DNA of 64,000 nucleotides from Planctomycetota bacterium (GCA_020845475.1 JADLFN010000039.1:1-64000); one strand, 5' to 3'; shown: positions 40,752-49,638, numbered from the stretch's first letter. Notes: generated by a model from the letters alone, not told the origin. Translations and numbers: made by a program.

Positions 40752-40852
40752 ACCCACAGAAGATTTACGCCCGCAAACGCGCCGCCGGCAAGAAAACCAC
40801 CAACCGCTGGAAGCGCAACAAGAAGATCCGCGGGCGCTCCAACGGACGCTAA
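40748..40852 (+). CDS. Small basic protein (34 residues)
   Basis: [20 protein letters not shown] and [14 protein letters not shown] form a 34-residue, Lys/Arg-rich peptide. Its ATG overlaps the tadA stop region (40748 inside GAACGATGAAC), so translation could be coupled. The composition is ribosomal-protein-like, but I do not recognise the family. Too short for standard gene calling; could be spurious. Confidence 0.35.
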   Translation: MNPQKIYARKRAAGKKTTNRWKRNKKIRGRSNGR

Positions 40853-40988
40853 CTGAAGGCAATCTTCGCAAGCTCGGCCGCAAATGGCCGGGCCGCGTGC
40901 ATTTGCGGCGGGCCTGTGCTCCGCGGCCTTGACACCATCGTCTCCGACCCATTGTGGACACACTCAGTCCACAAACTAGAATGAGCCC

Positions 40989-41906
40989 ATGGCGCCGTAC
41001 CCGGAAAAAGTCCGCGATCATTTCCTCAACCCGCGCAACGCCGGCGAGTTGCCACGCGCCACCGTCGTGGGCGAGGCCGGCTCGCTGGCCAGCGGCGATG
41101 CGCTCAGGCTGCAGCTTGAAATCGTCAACGACCGCATTGAGGACGCGCGCTTTCAGTCCTTTGGCAAACCTGCCTCCGTCGCCGCCGCCAGCGCGCTCAC
41201 CGAAATGCTGATCGGCCGCCAGATTGACGAAGCCTCGCGCATCACCGCGCCCGAAATCGCAGCCACGCTGGATCTGCCCGCGCAATACATGAGTGCCGCC
41301 CGCAGCGCCATGGAAGCGCTCGAAAACGCCTACGCGCGGCATCGCAGTCTTGACACGTCAAGTGACGACGCGCAGGGCGAGCGCGTGATCTGCCGCTGCT
41401 TTGACGTGAGCCAGGGCCGCATCGCCCGCGCCATTTCCGATCACGCCCTCAACAGCGTCGCTGAGGTCACCGCGCACACGCGCGCCGGCGGCGGGTGCGG
41501 CTCGTGCCACATTGACCTTGAAAACATGCTCGCGCGCGCCCGCGCCGAACGCGCTAGAGCCGCCGAAGACCAGCGCGTCAAACAGGCCCGCGAAGCCGCG
41601 CGCGCCCAGGTGGCCTCGACCAGCACCGGCATTTCCGATTTGCAGCGAGCCGCGCTGATCCAGGAAGTGCTCGATAGAGAAGTAAGGCCGGGCCTGGCCA
41701 TGGACGGCGGCGACATGGAACTCGTGGGCGTTGAAGGCACGCTGGTAAAGGTCAAGCTCAACGGCCATTGCGTAAGCTGCTCAAGCTCGACGGCCACGAT
41801 GCGCTTTTTCGTCGAGGACAAGCTGCGCGAACTGGTCGATCCCGCCATCGAAGTCCAGGATGTCACCGACCACGGCGAAGTCCTCCACGCGCCCCCGATG
41901 AGATAA
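40989..41906 (+). CDS. NifU-like protein with a cysteine-less scaffold domain
   Basis: 305 residues in three parts. The N-terminal IscU/NifU-like scaffold (1-110) lacks the three cluster-binding Cys, which would fall at about Ser35 (ASGD), Lys60 (FGKPAS) and Ala103 (MSAARS). The middle part is a BFD-type [2Fe-2S] domain with Cys135, 137, 170 and 173 (ICRCFDV, GGGCGSCH). The C-terminal NifU-type domain keeps Cys261 and Cys264 (GHCVSCSSST). So the permanent and C-terminal cluster sites remain but the assembly site is gone. Role: electron transfer or cluster storage/transfer rather than classical scaffolding (inference). Confidence 0.85.
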   Translation: MAPYPEKVRDHFLNPRNAGELPRATVVGEAGSLASGDALRLQLEIVNDRIEDARFQSFGKPASVAAASALTEMLIGRQIDEASRITAPEIAATLDLPAQYMSAARSAMEALENAYARHRSLDTSSDDAQGERVICRCFDVSQGRIARAISDHALNSVAEVTAHTRAGGGCGSCHIDLENMLARARAERARAAEDQRVKQAREAARAQVASTSTGISDLQRAALIQEVLDREVRPGLAMDGGDMELVGVEGTLVKVKLNGHCVSCSSSTATMRFFVEDKLRELVDPAIEVQDVTDHGEVLHAPPMR

Positions 41907-41948
41907 GCGCCCCGTTGCCATTCGGGCAGGTGCGCCGACAATGGCGCC

Positions 41949-43667
41949 GTGAGCAACGTGAACCCACATTTGATCTTGCCGCCGGGAACCAAGGTGGTGA
42001 CGCGCGTTGAAACGCGTGCGCTCGATGGTGGCACCGTTCATCCGGCGCAGAGCGTGGGCGTTATCGTGGGCGCGCCAGTCGACGCGACGCACGCTTACAG
42101 CGTTCGCTTTGTCGATGGCACGCAGGCCATGCTTTCAAGGGCCGAACTTTCGATTCTCAAGGAACACCAGCGCGAGGGCATGGCCAGCGACCCCGTGGCC
42201 GAGCGCGGCTTGTTCGAACACGTGATCCTGCGCGTCATCGTGGGCTCGCGCGCTTACGGGCTGGACAACGAGCAATCGGACACGGATGTGCGCGGCATCT
42301 ATCTGCCACCGGCAGAATTGCAGTGGTCGCTCTACGGCGTGCCGGAGCAGCTTGAGAACGACGAACGCCAGGAGTGTTTCTGGGAGTTGCAGAAATTCCT
42401 GGTGCTCGCGCTCAAGGCCAACCCGAACGTGCTCGAATGCCTCTACACGCCGCAGATCGAGCACGCGACGCCGCTGGCCCGTGAGCTGCTGGCCATGCGT
42501 GATGCGTTTTTGAGCAAGCTCGCTTACCAGACCTTCAACGGTTACGTGCTCTCGCAGTTCAAGAAGCTCGAACAGGACTTGCGTACCACGGGTGCGATCA
42601 AGTGGAAGCATGCTATGCACCTGGTGCGCCTGCTCTTGTCTGGCATCGGGCTTTTGCGTACGGGCGAGTTGCCGGTGCGCGTCACCGATCATCGCGAGCG
42701 TTTGCTCGCCATCAAGGCCGGCGGCGAATCATGGGACAGCGTGAACGCCTGGCGGCTCGCTTTGCACAAAGAGTTCGAGCAGGCCTTTGCCGAAGCGAAA
42801 CTGCCTGAACGTCCGGACTACGAGCGCGTGAACGCGTTTCTCGTGCGAGCACGCCAAGCCGCGCTTGGCCCTGCGATGCATATGACGCAACCGGAAATTG
42901 CAGGCATCCCCGAAAGCAAAGCGGTGCACTTGCGAAAAGTCTGCGCTGACCAGCCGTATCCGCTCTTGTTCGCAACGATCAGCGGCGCGCACTTGTACGG
43001 CTTTCCGTCGCCGGACAGTGACTTCGATTTGCGCGGCGTACACGTTTTGCCCGCGAGCGAGTTGCTCGGCCTCAAAGAGCCGCGCGAGACTATTGAGATC
43101 TCGCGCATGGACGAGACCATGGAGCTCGACCTGGTCACGCATGACGCGCGCAAGTTTTTCACACTCATGCTGCGAAAAAACGGCTATGTGCTTGAGCAAC
43201 TGCACTCGCCACTGATCGTGCAAACTTCGCCCGAGCACGCCGAACTCAAAGAAATCGCGCGCGGCTGCGTGACGCGCCATCACGTGCACCACTATCTGGG
43301 ATTTGCGGATACACAGTGGAAGCTGTTCCAGAAAGAGAACCCGCCGCGGGTGAAGCCATTGCTCTACGTGCTGCGCGTGCTGCTGACGGGAATCCACTTG
43401 ATGCAGACAGGCGCAATCGAAGCAAACCTGCTCAAGCTCAACGAGAAATTCCGGCTGCCCTACGTGAACGAGTTGGTAGCGCGCAAGGTCGAGGGCAAAG
43501 AGAAGTCCAAACTGAGCGCCGCCGATCTCGCGATCTACGAACCCGAGTTCACGCGCCTGCGCGCGGAGCTGGAACGCGCCGCCAAGGAAAGCACGCTGCC
43601 GGAAAGTGCAAGCGCCGGTGATGCGTTGAGTGATTTGCTGGTGCGGATAAGGCGCCGGAACGGATAG
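41949..43667 (+). CDS. Tandem RlaP-like nucleotidyltransferase
   Basis: 572 residues with a GTG start. Two copies of a polymerase-beta-type nucleotidyltransferase domain (PF10127/RlaP, YcgL-like) lie in one chain. The first has VGSRAYGLDNEQSDTDVRG at about 97 and the second SGAHLYGFPSPDSDFDLRG at about 344. Each contains the GS/G-x-x-x-G helix start and the metal DxD (SDTDV, SDFDL). RNA-repair/ligase-associated roles are reported for RlaP relatives; no ligase is adjacent. The N-terminal 80 residues (an SH3-like strand segment VTRVETRALDGGT) are extra. The TAG stop lies in a palindrome. Confidence 0.8.
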   Translation: MSNVNPHLILPPGTKVVTRVETRALDGGTVHPAQSVGVIVGAPVDATHAYSVRFVDGTQAMLSRAELSILKEHQREGMASDPVAERGLFEHVILRVIVGSRAYGLDNEQSDTDVRGIYLPPAELQWSLYGVPEQLENDERQECFWELQKFLVLALKANPNVLECLYTPQIEHATPLARELLAMRDAFLSKLAYQTFNGYVLSQFKKLEQDLRTTGAIKWKHAMHLVRLLLSGIGLLRTGELPVRVTDHRERLLAIKAGGESWDSVNAWRLALHKEFEQAFAEAKLPERPDYERVNAFLVRARQAALGPAMHMTQPEIAGIPESKAVHLRKVCADQPYPLLFATISGAHLYGFPSPDSDFDLRGVHVLPASELLGLKEPRETIEISRMDETMELDLVTHDARKFFTLMLRKNGYVLEQLHSPLIVQTSPEHAELKEIARGCVTRHHVHHYLGFADTQWKLFQKENPPRVKPLLYVLRVLLTGIHLMQTGAIEANLLKLNEKFRLPYVNELVARKVEGKEKSKLSAADLAIYEPEFTRLRAELERAAKESTLPESASAGDALSDLLVRIRRRNG

Positions 43668-43739
43668 CCCCCTCGTTACCGAGGGGGCTCTGAGGGATTT
43701 ACCGTTTCTGACGACCGACGACCGGTAACCGACGACCGG
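43666..43739. repeat. Palindrome AGCCCCCTCG and CGACGACCG word repeat
   Basis: 43666-43689 is AGCCCCCTCG-TTAC-CGAGGGGGCT, which contains the last two bases of the upstream TAG stop codon and could act as a bidirectional terminator without T tail. 43709-43739 has three CGACGACCG copies in direct order with a CCGGT centre. The gap separates two convergent genes. Confidence 0.8.
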
Positions 43740-45443
43740 CTAGAACGTATCGCGCTGCGTAATCGTGGCGACTTCTTCGAGGGTGGTTTGGCCGAGCAGG
43801 GCTTTGGCGATTCCGTCCATGCGCAGCGTTCTCAGGCCGCCTTCTTGCACAGCCACTCTTTTCATTTCGCCGGCGGGCACTTTGTCCACGATCTGCTGCT
43901 TGAGCGCCTCGGTGATGGGCATGACTTCGTGGATGCCCGTTCGCCCCGTATATCCCGTGTTGAAGCAGGCCGTGCAGCCCTTGCCTTTCCACAGGTGGCC
44001 CTTGGGCAAATCCTGAATCGTGAGATCAAAGCCGTGGAGTTCGGCGGTGTCGGGCGTGTATTCGTGTTTGCAATCGGGGCAGATTCGGCGCACGAGGCGC
44101 TGCGCAACGACGCACAGCACCGATGACGACACCAGGAACGGCTCCACGCCGAGATCGACCAGACGCGTCATCGTGCTGGGTGCGTCGTTCGTGTGCAGCG
44201 TAGAGAACACCAGGTGGCCCGTGAGCGCCGACTGGATGGCAATCTGCGCCGTTTCCAAATCGCGGATTTCGCCGACCATGATCACGTCCGGGTCCTGGCG
44301 CACGAGTGAACGCAAGCCGCGCGCGAAGGTGAGGCCTTTCTTCTCGTTGACCTCAATCTGCGAGGCGCCGGCCATGTGATACTCGATCGGGTCCTCGATC
44401 GTCATGATGTTCAGGTCGGCCTTGTTGATCGCCGTTACGCCGGCATAGAGCGTGGTGGTTTTGCCCGAGCCCGTGGGGCCAGTGAGCAGCAGAATGCCGT
44501 TCGAATAGCTCAGGTACTGCTTGAACATCTCGAGGTTCTTGGGCAGGAACCCGATGTCATCGAGGTTGTAAGTCTTGCCGCTCTTGTCGAGCAGACGAAT
44601 CACCACGCGCTCGCCGAAGTTCGTGGGCACGCTGGAAATACGCAAGTCCACTTCGTTGTCGCCCATCTTGATCGTGGCGCGGCCGTCTTGCGGCAATCTG
44701 CGCTCGGCGATGTCCATCTTGCTCATGACCTTGATGCGCGCGGTCACGGCATCCTGCAGCTTCTTGTTAGGCGTCATGATGTCGTACAAAACGCCGTCAA
44801 CGCGAAAGCGCACCTGCAGCTTGTGCTCAAAGGGCTGGATGTGCACGTCTGAGGCGCGCATGCGCAGCGCCTGGGCCAGGATCGTGTTCACCAGCTTGAT
44901 GATCGGCGCCGCGCTTGCAACATCGAGAATGTTGGTCGATTCGTCGAACTCGACATCCGAGTCGAGCATGCCCTCTTCTTCGAGCTCTTTTTCGACTTCC
45001 TCGTTCAGGTCGCTCTTTTGGGCGTAGGCCTTGTTGATCAGCGCGGAAATTTCAACGCGCGGCGCAAGCACAGGCTCGATGGGCTGGCGCAGCATCGCGG
45101 CCAGTTCGTCCATCGGGTAAAGATCGAGCGGGCGGCACGTTGCCACGCGCACCTGGCCGCCGACTTCCTCAAGGCCGACCAGGTTGTAATTGCGCGCAAA
45201 GTTGACGCTGACCTTCTCCACAAATCGCGCGGGCGTTTTGTATTTGTCCAGGGATTCTTCGTAGGGCAGCGAGAGTTCTTCGGCGAAGAACTTGAGCATG
45301 TCCGCTTCACCCAGCAACCCGGCCTCAACCAGCGCATGATCGACGGTCATGCCCGAGTCCTTCGCCTTCTCAAGCACGTTCGTTACTTTGTCTTCGCGCA
45401 GGTTCTTGGTCTTGACCAGTTGCTGCATCAGCATGTCGGACAT
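43740..45443 (-). CDS. Type II secretion/type IV pilus assembly ATPase (GspE/PilB)
   Basis: 567 residues; hexameric ATPase that powers pseudopilus or pilus extension. An N-terminal GspE-II domain (MSDMLMQQLVKTKNLREDKV) is followed by the core: Asp box (MTIEDPIEY), Walker A GPTGSGKTT at about 321, Walker B (VIMVGEIRD) and the His box (STLHTNDAPS). The zinc-binding tetracysteine motif (CPDC at about 454, CTAC at about 489) is present. The protein could be GspE or PilB. The GspG-like protein at 8738 suggests a secretion/pilus context, but the partner genes lie outside the window. Confidence 0.9.
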   Translation of the reverse strand: MSDMLMQQLVKTKNLREDKVTNVLEKAKDSGMTVDHALVEAGLLGEADMLKFFAEELSLPYEESLDKYKTPARFVEKVSVNFARNYNLVGLEEVGGQVRVATCRPLDLYPMDELAAMLRQPIEPVLAPRVEISALINKAYAQKSDLNEEVEKELEEEGMLDSDVEFDESTNILDVASAAPIIKLVNTILAQALRMRASDVHIQPFEHKLQVRFRVDGVLYDIMTPNKKLQDAVTARIKVMSKMDIAERRLPQDGRATIKMGDNEVDLRISSVPTNFGERVVIRLLDKSGKTYNLDDIGFLPKNLEMFKQYLSYSNGILLLTGPTGSGKTTTLYAGVTAINKADLNIMTIEDPIEYHMAGASQIEVNEKKGLTFARGLRSLVRQDPDVIMVGEIRDLETAQIAIQSALTGHLVFSTLHTNDAPSTMTRLVDLGVEPFLVSSSVLCVVAQRLVRRICPDCKHEYTPDTAELHGFDLTIQDLPKGHLWKGKGCTACFNTGYTGRTGIHEVMPITEALKQQIVDKVPAGEMKRVAVQEGGLRTLRMDGIAKALLGQTTLEEVATITQRDTF

Positions 45444-45494
45444 GGCGGTTCTCCGGCGCGCATTGCGCCACGAATGTAACGACCGAAACAGGCA

Positions 45495-46646
45495 CTAGTT
45501 GGACGCTTTGGCCGGCTCCGGATCAGCGTTGGACGCTGCCTGCGCGGCCTGCTGCTGCTTTTGCGTATCAAGGGCGGTCAGACCGTGCTTCTCGATGTGC
45601 TCTTGCGGAATCATGATTTCGTCAAAGGTCACGCCGTCCACTTCGTAGCGCATGACCATGTACAGGATTACATCAGAAGCCGCGCCCACGGTCAGGAACC
45701 ATCCAAGCCAGATCATGGCGCTGCCGTAGAAAGCGGCCGCAAAGAAAGCCGCGCCGGTGACGAGATCAGCCCTGACCTCGCCCGAACGCCGCACCAGGCG
45801 ATAGCTCGATAAAGCAAGATCGCCTTCACCAACCATGACCAGCGCCAGGTAAATCAGCGCCCAGGCCAGCAAGAACACCGCGCCGCCAACAACTGCTGCC
45901 ACCAACGTGACTCCCAGCTTGGCGCACAGCCCCGCCAAGTAGCGGAACGGGCGCTGCAGCACGTAGGCCGCCGCGCGCGAGACCACATCCATCAAATCTC
46001 GGCATTCAATCACCGCAGCCGGCGTCATCATAGGCAACGACACCACGGTCACGATCAGCACCGCCGCCGCAATCAGCGCTGCTATGAGCGCAAGGGGCAG
46101 AATCAGCGCGGCCAGTCCCGTTCCCACGGGTGCGGGCAGCTTGGCAAGCACCGCGCAGAGCAGCACGCAGCCAAAAAACAGTGCCGCAACCAGGAGCGCC
46201 GATAGCGGCGAACCGGTCACCAGGCCCGAAAGGCGGTGCGAGGCAACAACCATGGCCTTCTGATCGGGGCGTTCATCGCGTGAAACTTCCAGCGCGAGGC
46301 TGCGGAAAACGGGCGTGATGATGCGCGCAAAGCCGAGCCACCACAGGCCTGCAACTCCAATCCAGAGCAGTGCGCGGTCGAATGTGACATCAGGGGAAAC
46401 CAGCAGGCGCCAGGAGTGTTCGAGGTGCTTTGGCGCCAGCGCCGCATCAAGCGGATACCCGGCAACACGCCATGAGATCAATGCCAGGTAAAGGCCGACA
46501 ACGGCCACAGTCCAGCTGCCGGCCACGGACATAAGCAGGACGCGGCGCAGATCAAAGCCCAGGGAAAAGACCTGGAGCATGTCACGAAAGCTGTGGTGGT
46601 GTTGGCGCACGGGCCGCGAGTCTAGTTTGAATAGCGCCGGTATCAA
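45495..46646 (-). CDS. Multi-pass membrane protein
   Basis: 383 residues with a TTG start at 46646 (an ATG at 46580 is possible). Six to seven hydrophobic segments, including SWTVAVVGLYLALISWRVA, LLVAALFFGCVLLCAVLA, LALIAALIAAAVLIVTVVSL and LVAAVVGGAVFLLAWALIYL. The C-terminus is soluble (YEVDGVTFDEIMIPQEHIEK) and ends in a Gln/Ala tail. No transporter signature seen. It lies next to the GspE/PilB gene, in the same direction, 51 nt away. Family not recognised. Confidence 0.7.
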   Translation of the reverse strand: MIPALFKLDSRPVRQHHHSFRDMLQVFSLGFDLRRVLLMSVAGSWTVAVVGLYLALISWRVAGYPLDAALAPKHLEHSWRLLVSPDVTFDRALLWIGVAGLWWLGFARIITPVFRSLALEVSRDERPDQKAMVVASHRLSGLVTGSPLSALLVAALFFGCVLLCAVLAKLPAPVGTGLAALILPLALIAALIAAAVLIVTVVSLPMMTPAAVIECRDLMDVVSRAAAYVLQRPFRYLAGLCAKLGVTLVAAVVGGAVFLLAWALIYLALVMVGEGDLALSSYRLVRRSGEVRADLVTGAAFFAAAFYGSAMIWLGWFLTVGAASDVILYMVMRYEVDGVTFDEIMIPQEHIEKHGLTALDTQKQQQAAQAASNADPEPAKASN

Positions 46647-46693
46647 ACATCAACGCCCTCGACAGCGTTGTTATCGCCGCCTAGTCTGGCGCC

Positions 46694-46897
46694 ATGGCCC
46701 AGGCCCGAAGAACAAGCCCGCTCGTGCTGATTTCCATTGTGGGCCTGGTGCTTGTCGGCGCGTTTGAGCTGGCCGCGCCTTCGATCAACGGCAAACCGAC
46801 GGAATGGGTGATCGTGGCGCTGTGCGCGTTGCCGGTGTTCTGGTTTGTGGTTATCCGGCCGTTTCTCGTGCGCCGCAACGACCCGCCGCCGAAGTAA
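46694..46897 (+). CDS. Small two-pass membrane protein
   Basis: 67 residues: two hydrophobic helices (PLVLISIVGLVLVGAFELAA and WVIVALCALPVFWFVVIRPF) with a short connection and a basic C-terminus (RRNDPPPK). ATG start; could be a membrane-complex accessory. No family assigned. Confidence 0.55.
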   Translation: MAQARRTSPLVLISIVGLVLVGAFELAAPSINGKPTEWVIVALCALPVFWFVVIRPFLVRRNDPPPK

Positions 46898-46898
46898 A

Positions 46899-47333
46899 TC
46901 AGCGCCCCGAAAGCCGACGCAAAGCACCGTGCGCACGCAGCGCGCTGTCGCGGCTGTCGAGCCACAGGCGCACAGGGCCGCCGCGCGCATCAATGCGGAT
47001 CAGCCAGCCGCGCGCATCGCGCTCCACGGCGCTGAGCGCAGTGATTTCCGCAAATCCCAGCGTGGCGCCGATCCACTCGCGCGCGTCTTTTGCGGGCGGG
47101 GCCGGCTCGCCGTAGATGTCGGTCTCGAAGTAAAGTTCAAGCTCGCTTGTGTGTACGCCGCGCATGCGCACGCCGTGCTGAGTGAGTTCCTGCGTGAGCA
47201 CGCGCGCGGCTTCGTGCATTGTGGCCGGGGGCGCGCCGACCTCGTTATCGCGGCGCGGATTGCCGCAGGCGGTCGCGAACAAAGCAATGGCCGCCGCTAC
47301 AAACGCGAAAATCGACAGTCGAGAATCGCTCAA
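46899..47333 (-). CDS. Putative lipoprotein
   Basis: 144 residues with a TTG start at 47333 that overlaps the upstream esterase stop (TTGA); GGAG is 8 nt before. A signal peptide (FAFVAAAIALFATAC) ends at a Cys, a possible but not ideal lipobox. The mature part has VHTSELELYFETDIYGEP and later IRIDARGGPVRLWLDSRDSA, a small beta domain. Function unknown. Coupled to the esterase gene by a 4-nt overlap. Confidence 0.6.
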   Translation of the reverse strand: MSDSRLSIFAFVAAAIALFATACGNPRRDNEVGAPPATMHEAARVLTQELTQHGVRMRGVHTSELELYFETDIYGEPAPPAKDAREWIGATLGFAEITALSAVERDARGWLIRIDARGGPVRLWLDSRDSALRAHGALRRLSGR

Positions 47334-48013
47334 AGGGTTTTCTCCAGCCACTCCCCTACCCATTGCGCCATGCGCGGCGTGATTTCGTGGCCGGCGTGCG
47401 TGTCTTCGAAGTATTCGGCCTCAAAGCCGAGCTTCGCGCATTGCGCCACCGCGTCGCGCGCGGCATCAGCCTTGACGCTTTCATCAAGCGCGCCGTGGAC
47501 TTGCGCAAGCCTGACGCGCTTTGCGGCCTGGGGCGCGACCTCGGCCATGAACTCGTGTTTCAGCCGCCCGGCGATGCTGCACGCGCCCTTGAATCGGCGC
47601 CAGTTCCAGGCCCCCAGCGCGCCCGCCAAATAGCCGCCCTGCGAAAAGCCGACCACGGCGGCTCTTGACAGGTCAATACCGCCGGCGTTCCACACGGAAT
47701 CGAGCACGCCCAGCAGGTGGCGCGAAGTCTGCTCCATGCTCGCGCGCAGCTCGGGCTGGTCGCCATCGAACATGTACCAGGCATAGCCGATGCGCATGGT
47801 TTTGCCGCGCACTTCCATGGGGTAAGGCCCGCGCGGCAACAGCCACGCCCACGGCCTGGCGAACAGCGGCGCCAGGTCGCGCTTGATGGTTTGAGGGTCC
47901 TGGCCCATGCCATGAAGCGCGACGACCAGCGGCACGCGTATTGACGCGTCAAGGCCGGCGGGCCGGACAACCTCAAAGGGAACGTCGAGCGTAAAGGGGC
48001 GCGAACCGTGCAT
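47330..48013 (-). CDS. Phospholipase/carboxylesterase-type alpha/beta hydrolase
   Basis: 227 residues. The nucleophile elbow GFSQGG (about 121-126, Ser around 123) belongs to the Abhydrolase_2 family (acyl-protein thioesterase/carboxylesterase type). The general-acid/base regions are QVHGALDESVKADAA (Asp) and DTHAGHEITPRM (His). The oxyanion region is VVALHGMGQDPQ. Cytoplasmic, no signal peptide. Its stop overlaps the start of the lipoprotein downstream, and it starts 2 nt after the ABC permease stop on the same strand. Confidence 0.85.
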   Translation of the reverse strand: MHGSRPFTLDVPFEVVRPAGLDASIRVPLVVALHGMGQDPQTIKRDLAPLFARPWAWLLPRGPYPMEVRGKTMRIGYAWYMFDGDQPELRASMEQTSRHLLGVLDSVWNAGGIDLSRAAVVGFSQGGYLAGALGAWNWRRFKGACSIAGRLKHEFMAEVAPQAAKRVRLAQVHGALDESVKADAARDAVAQCAKLGFEAEYFEDTHAGHEITPRMAQWVGEWLEKTL

Positions 48014-48015
48014 GG

Positions 48016-49536
48016 CTACTCCTGCCGCAGCGCGTCAATGGGCGTCAGGCGCGAGGCTCGCCACGCCGGATAGAGGCTGGCAAAGAAGCCGATCACGAAG
48101 GCCAACGCCAGCGCCTGGCCCGCACGCAGCCAGTTGAAGCCGCCGGTCAGCGCCACCATGCCGATGTAATCGCGCGCAAGAATCGTTTCGCCATAGCCAA
48201 AGGCCACACCCACGGCGCCGCCAAGCACGGCAATCACAAGGCCTTCGAGAATCGTCAGCCACAGTACGCGCCACTTGGGCCAGCCCACCGCAAGCATCAG
48301 GCCGATTTCGCGCGTGCGCTCGAGCACCGCCATCATCATCACGTTCATGATGCCCAAAGCACCCGCCAGCGCGGCTATGATGCTCACCACCCAGCCGAAC
48401 TTTTCGATGAGCTGCAGCTCTTTGTGGCGGCCAACGATGTCGCGCGAGGGCTGCGCGCGCAAATCGCGAAACTCGGTTTCGCTACGGTTGATTGCGTTGC
48501 ACAGCTCGTGGATCTGCTCAACGCTTTCGGAATCGTTCACGGTCACAACAATCATCGTGCACTGCGCGGGCTTCTCTTCGATTTCATCGGTCCAACGTCC
48601 GTCGCGTTTGACGCGGCGCTTTTCCGTGCGCTTGTGCATGCCCTTGATGACCTGCGCCTTGTCGAGGTGGAAGTAAACCGCCGCATCCTGCAAGGCAAAG
48701 CCCGTGCGGCACACGCCGCGCACGTAGAGGTTGAGCTTGCTCTCGCGCGTGGCAATGTTGCCCAGCGGATCAACGCCGTTGGGAAACGCTGCAGGGTCAA
48801 GCTCGCGCGAGCGCTTTCGATACTCTTCGTTAGTTTCATCAGCGCGGCGCAGCCACACCTTGGGATCTTTGCCGGTGCGCTTTTGGTACTCCTCGTCGGA
48901 TTCCTCCGACATCGCGTCGCGGTGGATGCCCAGGCGCGCCAGTTTGTCGTACACCCAGGCCATGCGCTGCAGCTCGGTCATTTTCTCCCAGTCAGGCGCC
49001 TTGCCGAACACGCTGGCGAAGCCCTCCGAGGTAATCAAATCCATCAGCGAAAGCCGCGAGCCTTTGCTCAGGCGCTTGGCCTTGTCCATCTTCTCGTTCA
49101 CGATCTTCCAGGCAATTTCGCCGAAGACCACGCCGTTGGGCTCGCTGTCGGCGATGCGCTCACCTTCGACCATTTCCATGGCCGCGTTGATCGGGTTGTC
49201 TTGTTTGATGCCGTAATAAAGGATGGCCGGGTTATCGTTGAAGTCGCCCTCGGTGCGCAGGAACGCCGCGATCATCGGCGTGGCGTGCTTGACGTTGGGC
49301 AGCTTGGAGACGGGCTCGACCCAATCGACATCGACCGAGCTTTCGAGCTCTTCGGCCGCGGCTTCGCCGACGATCACGTCGCCGCGCTGGGTTTCCATCA
49401 TGTCGCGCACCTGGCCGATCAGGTCGTCACTGATCGTGAACAGCGCGACCATGATTGAAATGCCCAGCCCCACGCCCAGCACCGAAAACAGCGTGCGGAA
49501 CTTGCGGCGCAACACGTTTTTCAAGACGAACTTCAT
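48016..49536 (-). CDS. MacB/FtsX-type ABC transporter permease
   Basis: 506 residues; start at 49536 (MKFVLKNVLRRKFRTLFSVL). One N-terminal membrane helix (about 14-33), a large periplasmic domain (SSVDVDWVEPVSKLPNVK ... ELCNAINRSETEFRDL), then three C-terminal helices (GWVVSIIAALAGALGIMNVM onward) and the conserved end RLTPIDALRQE. This is the FtsX-like permease layout of lipoprotein or macrolide export. The charged insertion (about 200-330; LGIHRDAMSEESDEEYQK) is unusually long. No ATPase partner adjacent. Confidence 0.87.
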   Translation of the reverse strand: MKFVLKNVLRRKFRTLFSVLGVGLGISIMVALFTISDDLIGQVRDMMETQRGDVIVGEAAAEELESSVDVDWVEPVSKLPNVKHATPMIAAFLRTEGDFNDNPAILYYGIKQDNPINAAMEMVEGERIADSEPNGVVFGEIAWKIVNEKMDKAKRLSKGSRLSLMDLITSEGFASVFGKAPDWEKMTELQRMAWVYDKLARLGIHRDAMSEESDEEYQKRTGKDPKVWLRRADETNEEYRKRSRELDPAAFPNGVDPLGNIATRESKLNLYVRGVCRTGFALQDAAVYFHLDKAQVIKGMHKRTEKRRVKRDGRWTDEIEEKPAQCTMIVVTVNDSESVEQIHELCNAINRSETEFRDLRAQPSRDIVGRHKELQLIEKFGWVVSIIAALAGALGIMNVMMMAVLERTREIGLMLAVGWPKWRVLWLTILEGLVIAVLGGAVGVAFGYGETILARDYIGMVALTGGFNWLRAGQALALAFVIGFFASLYPAWRASRLTPIDALRQE

Positions 49537-49557
49537 GGGGGCACGATAACAGCAGCC

Positions 49558-49620
49558 CGTAGCGCCAGCGAGGGCTGGATGCCTGTGCACCGGAGCCAAT
49601 CCCATCGCTAACGCGATGGG
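49558..49620. repeat. GTAGCGCC fragment and CCCATCGC hairpin
   Basis: GTAGCGCCAGC at 49559 matches the end of the 26224-26332 element. CCCATCGC-TAAC-GCGATGGG at 49601-49620 is a perfect 8-bp hairpin 18 nt upstream of the tgt start, where it could affect translation or end transcription of the preceding unit. Confidence 0.65.
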
Positions 49621-49638
49621 CTCTGATAGGATTCCCGC

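Noticed and set aside
40741-40932. 63-residue frame overlapping the tadA end
   Set aside because: Low-complexity Arg/Gln/Glu content with no motif; the 34-residue frame in another register is more protein-like.
43709-43739. CRISPR-like array from three CGACGACCG copies
   Set aside because: Copies are 9 nt, nearly adjacent and have no unique spacers; no cas genes in the window.
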